In this document: piece after piece, positions 52,081 through 61,498 of the stretch
Numbering within the stretch: position 1 is the first letter of the stretch
Layout: every line of letters starts with the position of its first letter
From: Apodemus sylvaticus
Lineage: Eukaryota > Chordata > Mammalia > Rodentia > Muridae
DNA length: 64,000 nt
Reading direction: 5' to 3'
Assembly: GCF_947179515.1 (NCBI RefSeq)
Contig: NC_067477.1
Span: forward strand, 119,904,562 to 119,968,561
Notes under the pieces: generated by a model
Database searches by the model: none
Told to the model about the DNA's origin: nothing
What the model saw: the letters and a program-made list of their open reading frames with translations, nothing else
Translations under genes and position numbers: made by a program

Positions 52081-52120
52081 CCAGCAGGGGGCAGGGGGCA
52101 GGGAGCAGGGGGCAGGGGGA
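52081..52120. repeat. (GCAGGGG)n with a CTCF-like motif
   Basis: Five near-identical gcagggg units. The first, read with its flank as CCAGCAGGGGGCA (52081-52093), is a close match to the CTCF core. The same array can form a G-quadruplex. Confidence 0.7.
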
Positions 52121-52638
52121 ACTCCCTGGGGTATGCGACACCCTCAGAGGAGCAAGACACAACACCCTCACCATGGTGTGTAAGAAGCCTTGTTGGCTCA
52201 GCTCAGAAGACTCACAGAAGGGGTTCTTCAGAACAAGAACCAAAGGAGCTACTCCACTAAGCAGCAAATTCCACTAGGCTAGAAAGTTGGTTGTGTCTTT
52301 CCTGGGAGAAACCATCAAGCTGAGAAACTGATGGAGAAAGTGTTTGGAGGGAGCACCCTTTGCCCTGCCCTTCCTGCTGGCTTTATGTTTGATAGCTGTA
52401 GTAATTTAACTTGCAAGTATTTGATCAAAGGGGGTGGATCAAAGTCACTTTTGACATACCTAAACTGCCTGTTCTCCTAAACTAGAAGTCCCAGGTGACA
52501 GACAAAAGATCATGAGAGGGTAGCCTATTTTAACTGGAATTTACAAGTATACAACAAAAAAAATTGTAAAATTGTCAATTCAAAGATGCTATCAAAACTT
52601 TTTAAAGACATTAAAGAGGAGGAAATTCATGAGAACTT
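52121..52638. other. Single-copy-like sequence
   Basis: No repeat recognised. Confidence 0.45.
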
Positions 52639-52712
52639 CAGGGCTGGGGATATGGCTCAGCAGTAGCGTTTGTCTCTCATATGCAGGCGCTAACCTTCAA
52701 CACCTAGTGTTG
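52639..52712 (+). mobile_element. ID-like SINE head
   Basis: 'cagggctggggatatggctcagcagtagcgtttgtctctc' matches the tRNA-derived ID/B4 5' end with its A-box region; no B1-like half follows. Confidence 0.65.
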
Positions 52713-53280
52713 TGTTGTTTTGTTTGTTTTTTTTTTAAATTTAGAGGTTGAGAACTAAAGATTAATTTGGAGTAATTTAACCTGTCTTCTCCTTCCTCAT
52801 TGATTTCTCTCCCACACTGCGTCGTCCTTCTCTGCCTCTCCTGGTCCCTTCTCCAGGAAGCCCTGTACAGATCCAAATTCTGTAGCAAGGGGGAAACTAT
52901 AACACAGCTCAGACACAGCCTAGAGGAGCAGAGTCCTGATGTATCCAATCCCTGGACAAAAACTGGGCTGAAAACACTAATCACAGGATTCCCTGAGTCA
53001 CACCAAGACACTCTGGCACTGAAGCAGCATGGAGGGCTTCTCTTTAACCTTTATTTTCACCCTACATGCTTTGCATATATATTATGACTTCAGTCTTGTG
53101 TTTTATGGGACTCCTGAGTGTGTGAGGGAGTGCATCTTTACAGTGTATCTGTTTCTTGGACCTTTTCTTGGGCTCTTCTTTTCTGTTTGCTTTGTCCTAT
53201 TTCTATTTGTTTTGTTTTTGCTTTATCTTATTTTACCATTATCCCTTAGATGCCTATTTTCTTTCTTTTCTTTTTTGAGA
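52713..53280. other. Single-copy-like sequence
   Basis: T run at 52727-52737; the 95-codon frame at 52800-53087 has no domain I recognise. Confidence 0.4.
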
Positions 53281-53281
53281 C

Positions 53282-53385
53282 AGTTTCTTCTCTCTCTCCC
53301 TTCCCCTAACTCCCCTTCCCTCTCTCCTCCCCCCTCTCTCCCTCTGCCCCCCCCCCCCTGGTGTGTGTGTATGTGTGTGTGTGTA
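53282..53385. repeat. (CT/CCT)n, C run and (GT)n
   Basis: Pyrimidine tract 53282-53349, C run to 53359 and (GT)n with one break at 53361-53385. Confidence 0.92.
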
Positions 53386-53476
53386 GGTGCTGTGGAGCTT
53401 GGAAGAAGGTATAAAGGCACCTTTTATTCTCTGGTTGTAATTGCTGTCTGGGAGGCTTACTGTCTCCTTCTGCTAA

Positions 53477-53498
53477 CCTAGTCCTAGTCCTAGTCCTG
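53477..53498. repeat. (CTAGTC)3 short repeat
   Basis: cctagtcctagtcctagtcc; six-base unit. Confidence 0.85.
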
Positions 53499-53691
53499 GA
53501 AGTTTCTAGCCTCCATATAAACTAATCTATGCCTAGAATGTTTTCTGCTTCTGGATTTGCTGCTGAATAAGCTCAACCTTTCTAGTGCTTTCTGAACACT
53601 AGCTGGCTGGTTCAACCCAGCTCTTCTGGCTCAAACTCCTCTCCCAGACTGATTTAGTCTGGCTTTTTTTTTCCTCTTGGCCTCTGAATTG

Positions 53692-53764
53692 CTCTCCCTC
53701 TCTCTCCCTTCCCCCTTTCTCCCCTTCCCTCCCTCCCTCCCTCCCTCCCTCTCTCCCCCCCTTC
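53692..53764. repeat. (CTCC/CCCT)n pyrimidine tract
   Basis: ctccctctctctcccttccc and further ccctccctccct units. It adjoins the tail side of an antisense B1 fragment. Confidence 0.92.
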
Positions 53765-53861
53765 CTGAAACTCAACACCTAGACCAGACTGGCCTCAAAG
53801 TCAGAGATTGTCCTGCTCTATCTCCTGAGTTCTAGAATTAAAAGGCACTATGCCCTGGCTC
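53765..53861 (-). mobile_element. B1 SINE fragment, antisense
   Basis: 'ctagaccagactggcctcaaagtcagagattgtcctgctc' to 'ggcactatgccctggc'. Confidence 0.78.
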
Positions 53862-53865
53862 TCAG

Positions 53866-53999
53866 TGTGTTTTCTAAGGAGAGACAGTTAGGGGGTGGTT
53901 CTAGATGTAAGAGGGGTGGGAGGTCCTGGGAGGAGTAGAGGGGAACCATAATCAGAATTTAAGTATGAAAAAACTATTTTGAATAAAAGGGAAAAAAAA
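53866..53999 (+). mobile_element. Rodent L1 3' UTR end
   Basis: 'gggaggtcctgggaggagtagaggggaaccataatcagaatttaagtatg' and 'gaataaaaggg' plus A tail, as in Lx-type L1 3' ends. Confidence 0.78.
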
Positions 54000-54011
54000 G
54001 ACACTGAGATT

Positions 54012-54031
54012 TTCTTAAGAATTCTTAAGAA
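54012..54031. repeat. 20-bp perfect palindrome
   Basis: ttcttaagaattcttaagaa equals its own reverse complement; it is also two copies of ttcttaagaa. Confidence 0.97.
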
Positions 54032-54300
54032 TGTAAAATTCTTATTTACTTACAAACCAATGATCTCTTGCCTTTCCTAATTAATCAGAATTTCCATGTG
54101 CAAGAGCAGTTCTCTCTATTGCTCTCAAACAAGGGAAGCTATTAACACAGCAAGCTCTATCCTTTGACCTTTCTGCTTTTCTTTGGGTGCTTTACATTTC
54201 AAGGGCATGGCTATACATTTATTACTTTGGTTCTTTGTACTGGGTACATTCTAAGTTAATATAATCATATTATGTATGCTTTTCTGATAATTTCTGATAT
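54032..54300. other. AT-rich single-copy sequence
   Basis: Nothing recognisable. Confidence 0.4.
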
Positions 54301-54310
54301 TTACTGATTT

Positions 54311-54444
54311 TTTTAAAAAATTATTTTATGAACATGAGTACACTGTAGCTGTCTTTAGACACACCAGAAGAGCATCAGCTGACATTATAGATGGTTGTGA
54401 GATGCTATGTGCTCTTAACTGCTGAGCCATCTCTCTAGCCCCCC
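54311..54444 (-). mobile_element. B2 SINE, antisense, internally deleted
   Basis: 9-bp target duplication tactgattt at 54302-54310 and 54445-54453. The part between 'gttgtgagatgctatgtg' and 'ctcttaactgctgag' lacks the usual ggttgctgggaattgaactc block. Confidence 0.94.
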
Positions 54445-54559
54445 TACTGATTTCACGTAAGTGTTTATGTGTCATTTTTTCATATGTCTGTAGGGTAAGT
54501 CCATGATCTGACATTCTTATTTATGACTCCAATATACAGGGCTTTGATTTTTGTCCCTC

Positions 54560-54685
54560 AGTCTACCTATCCCAGGCTGATGTGGAACTCTATATTTAGA
54601 CCAGGCTGGCCTCAAAACTGTGGTAGTCCCCTTGCATCTGCCTCTCAAGTGCTGTGACTGCAGGTGTCATCACTATGCCTGGCCT
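54560..54685 (-). mobile_element. B1 SINE, antisense, older
   Basis: 'cccaggctgatgtggaactctatatttagaccaggctggcctcaaaac' to 'caggtgtcatcactatgcctggc'. Confidence 0.8.
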
Positions 54686-55060
54686 ACTGCTTTATAGTAT
54701 AATGAAGTTCAAGTTCTATCATCTTGGGACTACCTGTTTCTGGATACACAGACATATGCTGTGGAGAGCAGGAGCCCCAGAATTAGTGAAGTTGTGAAGA
54801 GATCGCAAAGTCTTCCTCAGGGGTCCAGTGTAAACATGGATTGCCTGTGCATGTCCACCATGCTTTCTCCTTCTGAATGTCATGGCCTCTACTGCTTGCC
54901 AACAGAGACTGTGCCTACCAAGATTAGCTAAACCTGCCTTTTGAATTCAAGTGTTTGCAACAACCCCACCTCCCTATTCAACTGTAGATAATGAACACAC
55001 GGACCCTCCAGGGTGCTGGTTTCTCTACCTGAGATCCCAGCCCACTGGATCCTAGTGTTC
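54686..55060. other. Single-copy-like sequence
   Basis: No repeat recognised. Confidence 0.4.
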
Positions 55061-55065
55061 CCCTG

Positions 55066-55087
55066 TGTCTGTCTGTCTGTCTGTCTG
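55066..55087. repeat. (CTGT)n short repeat
   Basis: ctgtctgtctgtctgtctg. Confidence 0.9.
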
Positions 55088-55360
55088 ATTTCCTCATCTT
55101 GAGGCATACCAGATGTGGTGTGTTTACAAAATACACCTCGCCTCCTTCAATGATTTGATTCGACGATTCATTTTAATTAAGTAGTAATAATTTTCCCAAA
55201 CTATAGTAATTGGCATTTCTAGAACTAAAGTGATTCTTTTTTCTAGATTCTGCCATCTCTGTACTGTTGAATCCCAAGTGACCTAGGCCATGTTTACATG
55301 ATCCTAGGGTGTTTACAGATCACTCACCACCCTCTCAGCTCCTCACAATGTCCAATCTCA

Positions 55361-55436
55361 GGGGGAAAAAAGAAAAGAAAAAGGAGGAAGAGGAGGAGGA
55401 AGAAGAGGAGGGAGAGAGCAGCAGCAGCAGCAGCTG
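55361..55436. repeat. (GAA/GGA)n then (CAG)5
   Basis: A-rich then gaggaagaggaggaggaaga, then cagcagcagcagcagctg. The 65-codon frame through it (lysine, glutamate then serine runs) is a repeat artefact. Confidence 0.95.
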
Positions 55437-55985
55437 TTTGACCCAACCCCCATCTCCTCTCCCCACAGCTGTCCCCAGACTGTTTTTGGGAGTTTTCGTG
55501 GATTAAGCTTATCTGTTGTAGAAGTCAATGGTTTCTTTTGCAGACCTTGCACTTGAGGCATTCCTGATTAATTACATAGTAACTATAGGACTTATTTCAT
55601 GGTCAAATATTAACTCCATTTGTAAAATTGGGCCTATGCATTTTCATTGAATCTATAATCTTTAATTATATGGATTGATAGTTAAATATACAAATACCAC
55701 TATAAAAATTTGTTTCAAAATTAACTAAAGCTTCCAGTTTCTTTACCTAATGAGTCTTCATAGGTCTCTTAATCTAGGATCAAACCCTTTTAGAAAGCAT
55801 CAATTATTTTTTTCATAAAGCAACTGTTGGGCATCCTATAAAACAGACAAAATACCATATAAGCAATCTTTCTGCATTGAACTCCCAGACCACAAATAAC
55901 TATGTACCTAGGAGCTAAAACCAAGTTACAGCAAAGGTTTCCTATTAGACAGGTCTAAGCATCTTTTGTGCCACAGAAATTTAAA
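55437..55985. other. AT-rich single-copy sequence
   Basis: No repeat recognised. Confidence 0.4.
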
Positions 55986-55989
55986 GTGG

Positions 55990-56085
55990 GGTGGACACAT
56001 TGGTATACACTTTTGATCCCAATGGTCTCCTTAAATGATCCCAATGCCTGTCCTGCCAGGTTTGAGGCCAGCCTTGCTGCGTGAG
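55990..56085 (+). mobile_element. Degenerate B1-like 5' part
   Basis: 'acacattggtatacacttttgatcccaatgg' and 'caggtttgaggccagcctt'. Sequence like its 3' part ('aacctggtctacacagtaagcatgaaaccctgtctcaaaa') appears at 56513-56556, beyond the LTR-like repeat, so this SINE may have been split by that insertion. Confidence 0.5.
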
Positions 56086-56111
56086 TCTTTGCTACACCAC
56101 ATGGCTTTGTG

Positions 56112-56505
56112 CTCCACACCCGCCCAGGAGCTAGCTTTGGACCCACAAATGAAAGACACATGCACATTAGCTTATTTTTAAAATGCCTTGGCTACCGCAA
56201 GGCTGGGCATTCTTAACCCCTTCCCCTTCCATCCCAGGTCCATTTGGAGAAGTGGCCAGTGGCTACCTCTCCGAAATCTCACATGGCCGGTTGGCTTTAT
56301 TTCTGTCACTCCTGCGTCTAATCCTTTTACCCGGAGTGATGGCGATCCTCCTCCGTTCCTCTCTGTGTCCTGTCCTACCCTCAAAACTCTTAAGTGCCTC
56401 GCCCTATGCGCAGCCATTGGTCATTGGCATCTTTATTGATCAATCAAAACCAATTAGGGACAAGGACCTTTAACAGATTCCTGATTGAATCAAAGCATGA
56501 GAACC
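56112..56505 (+). mobile_element. Unnamed LTR-like repeat, copy 1
   Basis: Shares order and sequence with 63433-63825: 'acccgcccaggagctagctttgga', 'tgccttggcta', 'catcccagg', 'gagaagtggccagtggctacctc', 'cagccattggtcattggcatctttattgatcaatcaaaaccaatta'. The spacing suggests a rodent LTR (RMER-like); the name is uncertain. Confidence 0.65.
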
Positions 56506-56579
56506 AATCTCCAACAAACCTGGTCTACACAGTAAGCATGAAACCCTGTCTCAAAAACAAAACAAAGCAAAACAAAATC

Positions 56580-56945
56580 CTAATCAGTCTGTCTGTTAAC
56601 AGTTCTACCCAGATTTCTTTTCTCAGCATAATTAGTCCTGATGACTACACACTCATAAATATGGCTAGATATTCCAAAGAATAGGATCTAACCCAATCTA
56701 TCAAATGTTCAAACTTCAATTTATAGGGGTAACTGATACTGTATTGTGATCATATTCCTTTTATAATTGTCCATTTACTTCCTCAAACTAAAATACTGTG
56801 TAATACCAAACAGCATTACTAGTCACAAAGCTGAGTTATAATACCTTAGACATTAAAGACCAACAGTTCCTACAAGTAGAAACTTGTAAAATCAACAAGT
56901 AAAATCAAGAATAAATTATTTCAAATATAAACATTAAAATAAAAT
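56580..56945. other. AT-rich single-copy sequence
   Basis: No repeat recognised. Confidence 0.4.
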
Positions 56946-56947
56946 TT

Positions 56948-57110
56948 CAGCAGGACATGGTGGTACACTTTTAACCCCAGCACTCAGGAGGCAGAGGCAG
57001 GAAGATCTCTGAGTTAGAGGACAGCCTGATCTACAGAGCAAGTTCCAGGACAGCCAAAGCTACACAGAGAAACCCTACCTCAAAAAACCAAAAATAAATA
57101 AAATAAAATC
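56948..57110 (+). mobile_element. B1 SINE
   Basis: 'cagcaggacatggtggtacacttttaaccccagcactcagg' to 'gaaaccctacctcaaaa' and an aataaa-rich tail. Confidence 0.94.
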
Positions 57111-57249
57111 ACATGAACTAGAAATGAAATCATATTCAGCCTACCTGGAGAATAGAATGATAGAGGGGTTAAAATGCCTGTTAAAACGCCCCATCTGTGA
57201 CATTCACCCATTCTTCTCCCCACCCCTAGACCCCTCCCTCCTTCTTGGT

Positions 57250-57367
57250 TTCTGAGATGGGGTCCTTGTCTGTGTAGCTCTGGCTATCGTGGAACTATGT
57301 GGAGCAGGCTGCTTCCAGCTCACAGATCTGCTTGGCTCTGCCTCCCAAGGCCTGCGCCATAATGCCC
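57250..57367 (-). mobile_element. B1-like SINE, antisense
   Basis: 'tttctgagatggggtccttgtctgtgtagctctggctatcgtggaac' to 'gcctgcgccataatgccc'. Confidence 0.78.
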
Positions 57368-57644
57368 AATTTAACTTCACTTCTTTAGAGCATTCTATGT
57401 TCCTATTTAAACTGTAGATAAAATATTCCTATCACATTTGTGTAAACATTAGATGCAGATGGTAAAAAAGGAGAGAAGTAAGACCCCAGATCATGACGGC
57501 TAATAGTATTAATATGGTCAGGGCTTTTCAACTATTTCCTCTGTCCAAAGATTGCCTTTCTGCTCTCTCGGACTCATCTTTATCAGGTCTCTAAGAATGG
57601 GCCCTACTAGCACTGTGAAATAGATACAAAATAACATTTGCATT

Positions 57645-57690
57645 GGCCAGCTGGCTCTGTTGGTTAGATCATAGTACTAAAAAAGCATTG
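57645..57690 (+). pseudogene. tRNA-Ile-like 5' fragment
   Basis: ggccagctggctctgttggt followed by tagatcatagtactaa resembles the 5' half of tRNA-Ile(AAT): acceptor strand, A-box and D arm, anticodon stem start. The T arm and B-box do not follow, so it cannot be a working tRNA gene. It could be a retro-pseudogene or chance. Confidence 0.35.
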
Positions 57691-58327
57691 AGCCTTTGCA
57701 TGCATAAACTGCAGTGGTCAGCCAACAGAAGTATTATTATAAGTTCCCAGGAAAAAAGCTATACCCACACTGAATACTACCAGGCCGACTGGCTGCCGTA
57801 TTACAACTCTGTGTCTGGTGTGAAATGTTAGAATGCTGCAGAACCAGCGACAAGTTATCTTCAGTCACTTACATTTGGTTGAGAATGAACACTCTCCTCC
57901 TGCCCTTGACTGAGAGCTGTGTTGTGCATCTTCAGCACTGGCAGGTGGCTCTGAGGCCTAAGGATAGTCTACTGTCACTGCAGGATTCACCCAGGGTAGC
58001 AGCAGGGTCCAGCACAGGCCCTGTTATATTAGAGACTATAACCTTAAATCAACATTAAGGGAATCATCATCATTGCAGTTAAAAATGGGTCATGCCTCTT
58101 ACTTTACTGATTCTCAATGTACATGGTTCTTTTTACATATATACACAAACAAATATAAACACTGAAATTCAGGAGAATCCCATGGGCAGGTAGTTTTAGG
58201 AAGTCAGGGATACAGAAGAAAAAGCCAGTCACCAGATCTTACAAATGGTCATCTAATCCCTGGCCATGACTTGATGTCTCCTCCCAAACATCCTGTGGTC
58301 CACAAGGTCTTCCTTTGGGACTCTGAA
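57691..58327 (-). other. Probable 3' UTR region of the kanadaptin-type gene
   Basis: Sequence directly downstream of the minus-strand stop codon, free of transposons. The UTR end is not clear. There is no canonical AATAAA on the minus strand in this stretch. Weaker poly-A hexamers are AGTAAA at 58103-58108 and AATATA at 58025-58030, the first followed by T- and TG-rich sequence. A ~230-nt UTR is the simplest reading, but a longer one is possible. Confidence 0.45.
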
Positions 58328-58377
58328 TCAATAGCCATACTTGTCATTAAGATGGGTTCTACCATCTCCACTTTGAC
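58328..58377 (-). CDS. Slc4a1ap: Kanadaptin C terminus, last coding exon
   Basis: Minus-strand terminal exon. A strong acceptor, tctctctttcttttgatgtag, precedes it. The 50 coding nt complete the split glycine codon left by the upstream exon (G|GT) and continue QSGDGRTHLNDKYGY, then TGA at 58330-58328. This ending agrees with what I remember of the kanadaptin (SLC4A1AP) C terminus. In that family an N-terminal FHA domain and a double-stranded-RNA-binding-like region precede a long charged C-terminal part; the protein was first described as binding the N-terminal tail of kidney anion exchanger 1 and is largely nuclear. None of those domains is in this window. The exon fits its partner at 61507-61576 in phase and peptide. 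The name rests on memory of the protein sequence; that this is a real coding exon is more certain than the name. Confidence 0.85.
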
Positions 58378-58504
58378 CTACATCAAAAGAAAGAGAGAAA
58401 TGTATTTACTTTTCCAAAGTCAAAATGAAAAATTTTTTTAGAAATCAGTAGGTCAAAAGCAAAGCAAATAAGGCTTCTTTTATAACAGAACATTTACCTA
58501 CAAT

Positions 58505-58615
58505 TTTTTTTTTTTTTTAATTTTTGGATTTTCAGGACAGAATTTCTCTGTGTAGCCCTGCCTGCCTCTGCCTCCCAAAGGCTGGGATTAAGGGCATGTG
58601 CCACAACACTTTGCA
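58505..58615 (-). mobile_element. B1 SINE, antisense, internally deleted
   Basis: T run, 'ttcaggacagaatttctctgtgtagccctgcctgcctctgcctccc', then 'aaggctgggattaagggcatgtgccac'. The central third is missing. Confidence 0.9.
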
Positions 58616-58999
58616 CTGAAAATTTACTTTTTGGGCATAATCTCACAATATTGCTTCTTTTTACTCAACATTTATTAGTAGATAAAAAGCAAATATTTCT
58701 AGGACCTAAAGTTATAATAGTTACTAGTATCATAGAAACACCATCCACCAAGAAAAGCAACATGTAATTAAGCCTGTGGGGAGGCAATCATCTCTTACAC
58801 ATATGTGTGCACTAGCACAGAGCTGGCACAGTCTCCTTAGAGTGCAATTCTGGGCACACCTTTGACCCAGAAAGCGTGAGCGCTTTCCCACAGACAGCAC
58901 TGTACCTGGTGTATTTTGTTTTCTCGTGTTTCCAGTAATCTTTATCCTTTTCATTTTCAGCACTTATTAACTTTCTTCATAGTTGGCTTATTCCACCTG

Positions 59000-59195
59000 G
59001 CAGGGTTTTTCACAGGAATCTGTAATGTGCTTTGAGCACACTGCCATCCCCCTACCCTTCCTCTCTCCCATAACCATTAGTCCCTCTGGACAGCTTCAAA
59101 GTCATGAACACACATGATTTTATACCTAGAGAAAACACGCAATGACGGTCTTTCTGAAACTGACTTAATTCATCTAGTATGATTACTTATTACAG
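59000..59195 (-). mobile_element. Old L1 ORF2 fragment, antisense
   Basis: 'gattttatacctagagaaaacacgc' and 'ggtctttctgaaactgacttaattcatctagtatgattactt' correspond to the antisense ORF2 region (…tctgggtta.ttcacttagtatgat…). Frames are broken. Confidence 0.65.
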
Positions 59196-59283
59196 AGTTG
59201 TTATCGATGAGTAGCAAAAGACTAGAAACACAGCAAATATCTAACTATTTAAAAAACAACCAAGAAAACAGAACAAGGAACCA

Positions 59284-59414
59284 GTGAGTCGGCTTAGCAG
59301 GTAAAGCCACTTGCTGCCAAGACCAACGAGTCTCAGAACTATACAGTGAAAGGACAGAATTAACATCCCAACTGCCCTCTGAGATCCAAACATATGCCAT
59401 AGCACACGTGTGCG

Positions 59415-59448
<34 letters not shown>
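59284..59448 (+). mobile_element. B3-type SINE with (CA)n tail
   Basis: 'gtgagtcggcttagcaggtaaagccacttgctgccaagacc' and 'actgccctctgagatccaaaca', then (CA)15 at 59418-59448. Confidence 0.85.
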
Positions 59449-59451
<3 letters not shown>

Positions 59452-59639
59452 AAAAACAATAATGATGTCAATTAAATGAGAAAAAAGAAATAATTGTTCT
59501 AAGAACAAATAGTAAGTAGAAGCACCATTTGTGTAGAAAAGGCACTAAAATATCTTTTGTATAGGCATTTTATATAACACATTAAGAGTTAATAATTAAT
59601 AAAGAACTGATAATATTCCATTATCTTTAGATAAAAAAA

Positions 59640-59960
59640 TGAGTAGATGAGTCGGAATCCAATTTTTTCTTTTGGTTAATAAAATGTAAAGTTCTTGCAA
59701 AAATAAGCAGAAAACTATGAAGAGTGCACGCACCCCTCCCTCAGCCCTCAGCTCTAGTAGTTAATAAAATGTGGCCAGTCCTCTCTATCTACTAACCCCA
59801 TTTGAGTTCTCGTTCTCTACCACCAGAGTATCTAAAGGTAAATCTCAGATGTCATTACATCTGAGAACATGTCTAGAATATAAGGACATTTTCCAAAAGC
59901 CATCATTCAACACTATTCAGACCTTTAAGGAGTCTGAATTTCTATCATCAATATTCAGTT
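59640..59960. mobile_element. Possible ancient L1M fragment
   Basis: 'ccagagtatctaaaggtaaatctcagatgtcattacatctgagaacatgtctagaatataaggacattttcc' recalls L1M 3' sequence, but the match is weak; it may be single-copy. Confidence 0.3.
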
Positions 59961-59963
59961 GGT

Positions 59964-60676
59964 ATTTATGATGGCTTGTGTATACTTGGCCCTATTAGGA
60001 GGTGTAGCCTTGTTGGAGTAGGTGTGTCACTATGAGGTGGGCTTTAAGGCCTTCATCCTAACAGGGCCCCAGTGGAGGAGTCAGAGAAACGACTGAAAGA
60101 GCTGAAGGGTCTGCAATCCCATAGGAAGAACAATATCAGCCAACCAGAGCTCTCAGGGTCTAAACCTTCAACCAGGGAGTACACATGGCTCCAGCTGTAT
60201 ATGTAGCAGAGGATGGCCTTGTTGGGCATCAATGGGAGAAGAGGCCCTTGGTCCTGTGAAGGCTTGATGCCCCAGTGTAAGGAATGCGAGGGCAGGGAGG
60301 TGGGAGTGGGTGGGTGGGTGGGGGCACACCCTCATAGAAGCAGGAGGAGGGGAGATGGGATAGGAGGTCTCTGGGGAGGAAATTGGGAAAGGGGATGACA
60401 TTTGAAATGTAAATAAAATACCCAATAAAAATAAAAATAAAAAAAGACCCTCATCCTAGCTGCCTGGAAGCCAGTATTCTGCTAACAGCCTTCAGATAAA
60501 GATGTAGAACTCTCAGCTCCTCCTGCACCATGCCTGCCTGGATGCTGCCATGCTCCTGCCTTGATGATTATGGACTGAATCTTTGAACCTGTAAGCCAAG
60601 CCCCAATTAAATGTTCTTATAAGAGTTGCCTTGGTCACAGTGTCTGTTTACAGCAGTAAAACCCTAACTAAAATAG
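59964..60676 (+). mobile_element. MT-type MaLR LTR, split by an L1
   Basis: 5' part 59964-60060 ('tgatggcttgtgtatacttgg', 'gaggtgtagccttgttgg', 'gggctttaagg'). 3' part 60444-60676 ('agctgcctggaagccagt', 'ctgcaccatgcctgcctggatgctgccatg', 'gttgccttggtcacagtgtctgtttacagcagtaaaaccctaactaa'). It carries the family's own poly-A region ('ccccaattaaatgttc'). No internal sequence adjoins it. Confidence 0.92.
60061..60443 (+). mobile_element. L1 LINE 3' UTR inserted in the MT LTR
   Basis: 'gagctctcagggtctaaaccttcaaccagggagtacacatggctcc' to 'tttgaaatgtaaataaaatacccaataaaa' and A tail. Target duplication aaggccttcatccta (60046-60060) and aagaccctcatccta (60444-60458), two mismatches. Confidence 0.95.
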
Positions 60677-60737
60677 TGTTCAAATGTGTGTGACTGTCTC
60701 ATTACTTTACAAAAATTATTTTTATATATTTATGTAT

Positions 60738-60950
60738 TTTTGAAGCAGAGTCTTGTATAGTCCAGGCTAGCCTCAAACTTGCTATGTAATAAAAATGACC
60801 TTGAACTTCTTCTGATCATCCTACTTCTACTACTGAATGCTGAGATCACAGGCCTATGCCACCATACCTGGCTTATGCAGTGCTGGGGATTAAACACAGG
60901 GCTCTGTGAATGCTAAACAAGCACTTTATCAACTGAGCTATACATTTGGT
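60738..60950 (-). mobile_element. B4/RSINE1 dimer SINE, antisense
   Basis: B1-like part 'agtcttgtatagtccaggctagcctcaaacttgc' then ID-like part 'gtgctggggattaaacacagggctctgtgaatgctaaacaagcactttatcaactgagctat'. Confidence 0.88.
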
Positions 60951-60964
60951 CATTATAATCTTTT

Positions 60965-61143
60965 TTTAAAAAAGATTTATTTATTATATGTAAGTACACT
61001 GTAGCTGTATTTAGACACTCCAGAAGAAGGCATCATATCTCATTATGGATGGTTGTGAGCCATCATGTGGTTGCTGGGATTTGAACTCACGACCTTTGGA
61101 AGAGCAGTCAGCACTCTTAACCACTGAGCCATCATTCCAGCCC
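60965..61143 (-). mobile_element. B2 SINE, antisense, full length
   Basis: 14-bp target duplication cattataatctttt at 60951-60964 and 61144-61157. Confidence 0.97.
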
Positions 61144-61299
61144 CATTATAATCTTTTAAAAGGTGTTTAAGTGACGATCTACACAGGATGCACCAAGTCT
61201 ACTCACTTGATATGTCTCTTTACATCCTTTAATTCCATCAAAGGGAGACTTAATATATACTTTGTAACTTTCTTAAATATATAACCTACTTAATATAAA

Positions 61300-61498
61300 T
61301 AGGAGCCAGAGATGGCTCAGAGGTTAAGAGCACTTGCTGCTTTTGTAGGAGACTTGAGTTCAGTCCCCAGCACCATGGCAGCTTGCAGCCACCCACAAGT
61401 CCAGTTCCAGGAAATCTAATACCCTCTTCTGTCCTCCACGGGCAACAGGCACACATGTTGTACATATATAGATACATCTTAAAGGAAGGAAAAATAAA
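61300..61498 (+). mobile_element. B3/B2 SINE abutting a splice donor
   Basis: 'aggagccagagatggctcagaggttaagagcacttgctgc' to 'tccacgggcaacaggcacaca' and an aaaaataaa tail ending about 8 bases from the minus-strand exon boundary at 61506/61507. It lies antisense to the gene. Confidence 0.92.

Noticed and set aside
55309..55506. 65-codon frame with lysine, glutamate and serine runs
   Set aside because: Its middle is a (GAA/GGA)n-(CAG)n repeat and the ends have no similarity that I recognise.
57645..57720. Functional tRNA gene
   Set aside because: No T arm, B-box or matching acceptor 3' strand; no pol III T-run terminator at the right distance.
60168..60425. 85-codon minus-strand frame over 60168-60425
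   Set aside because: It is the antisense of an L1 3' UTR insertion inside an MT LTR.
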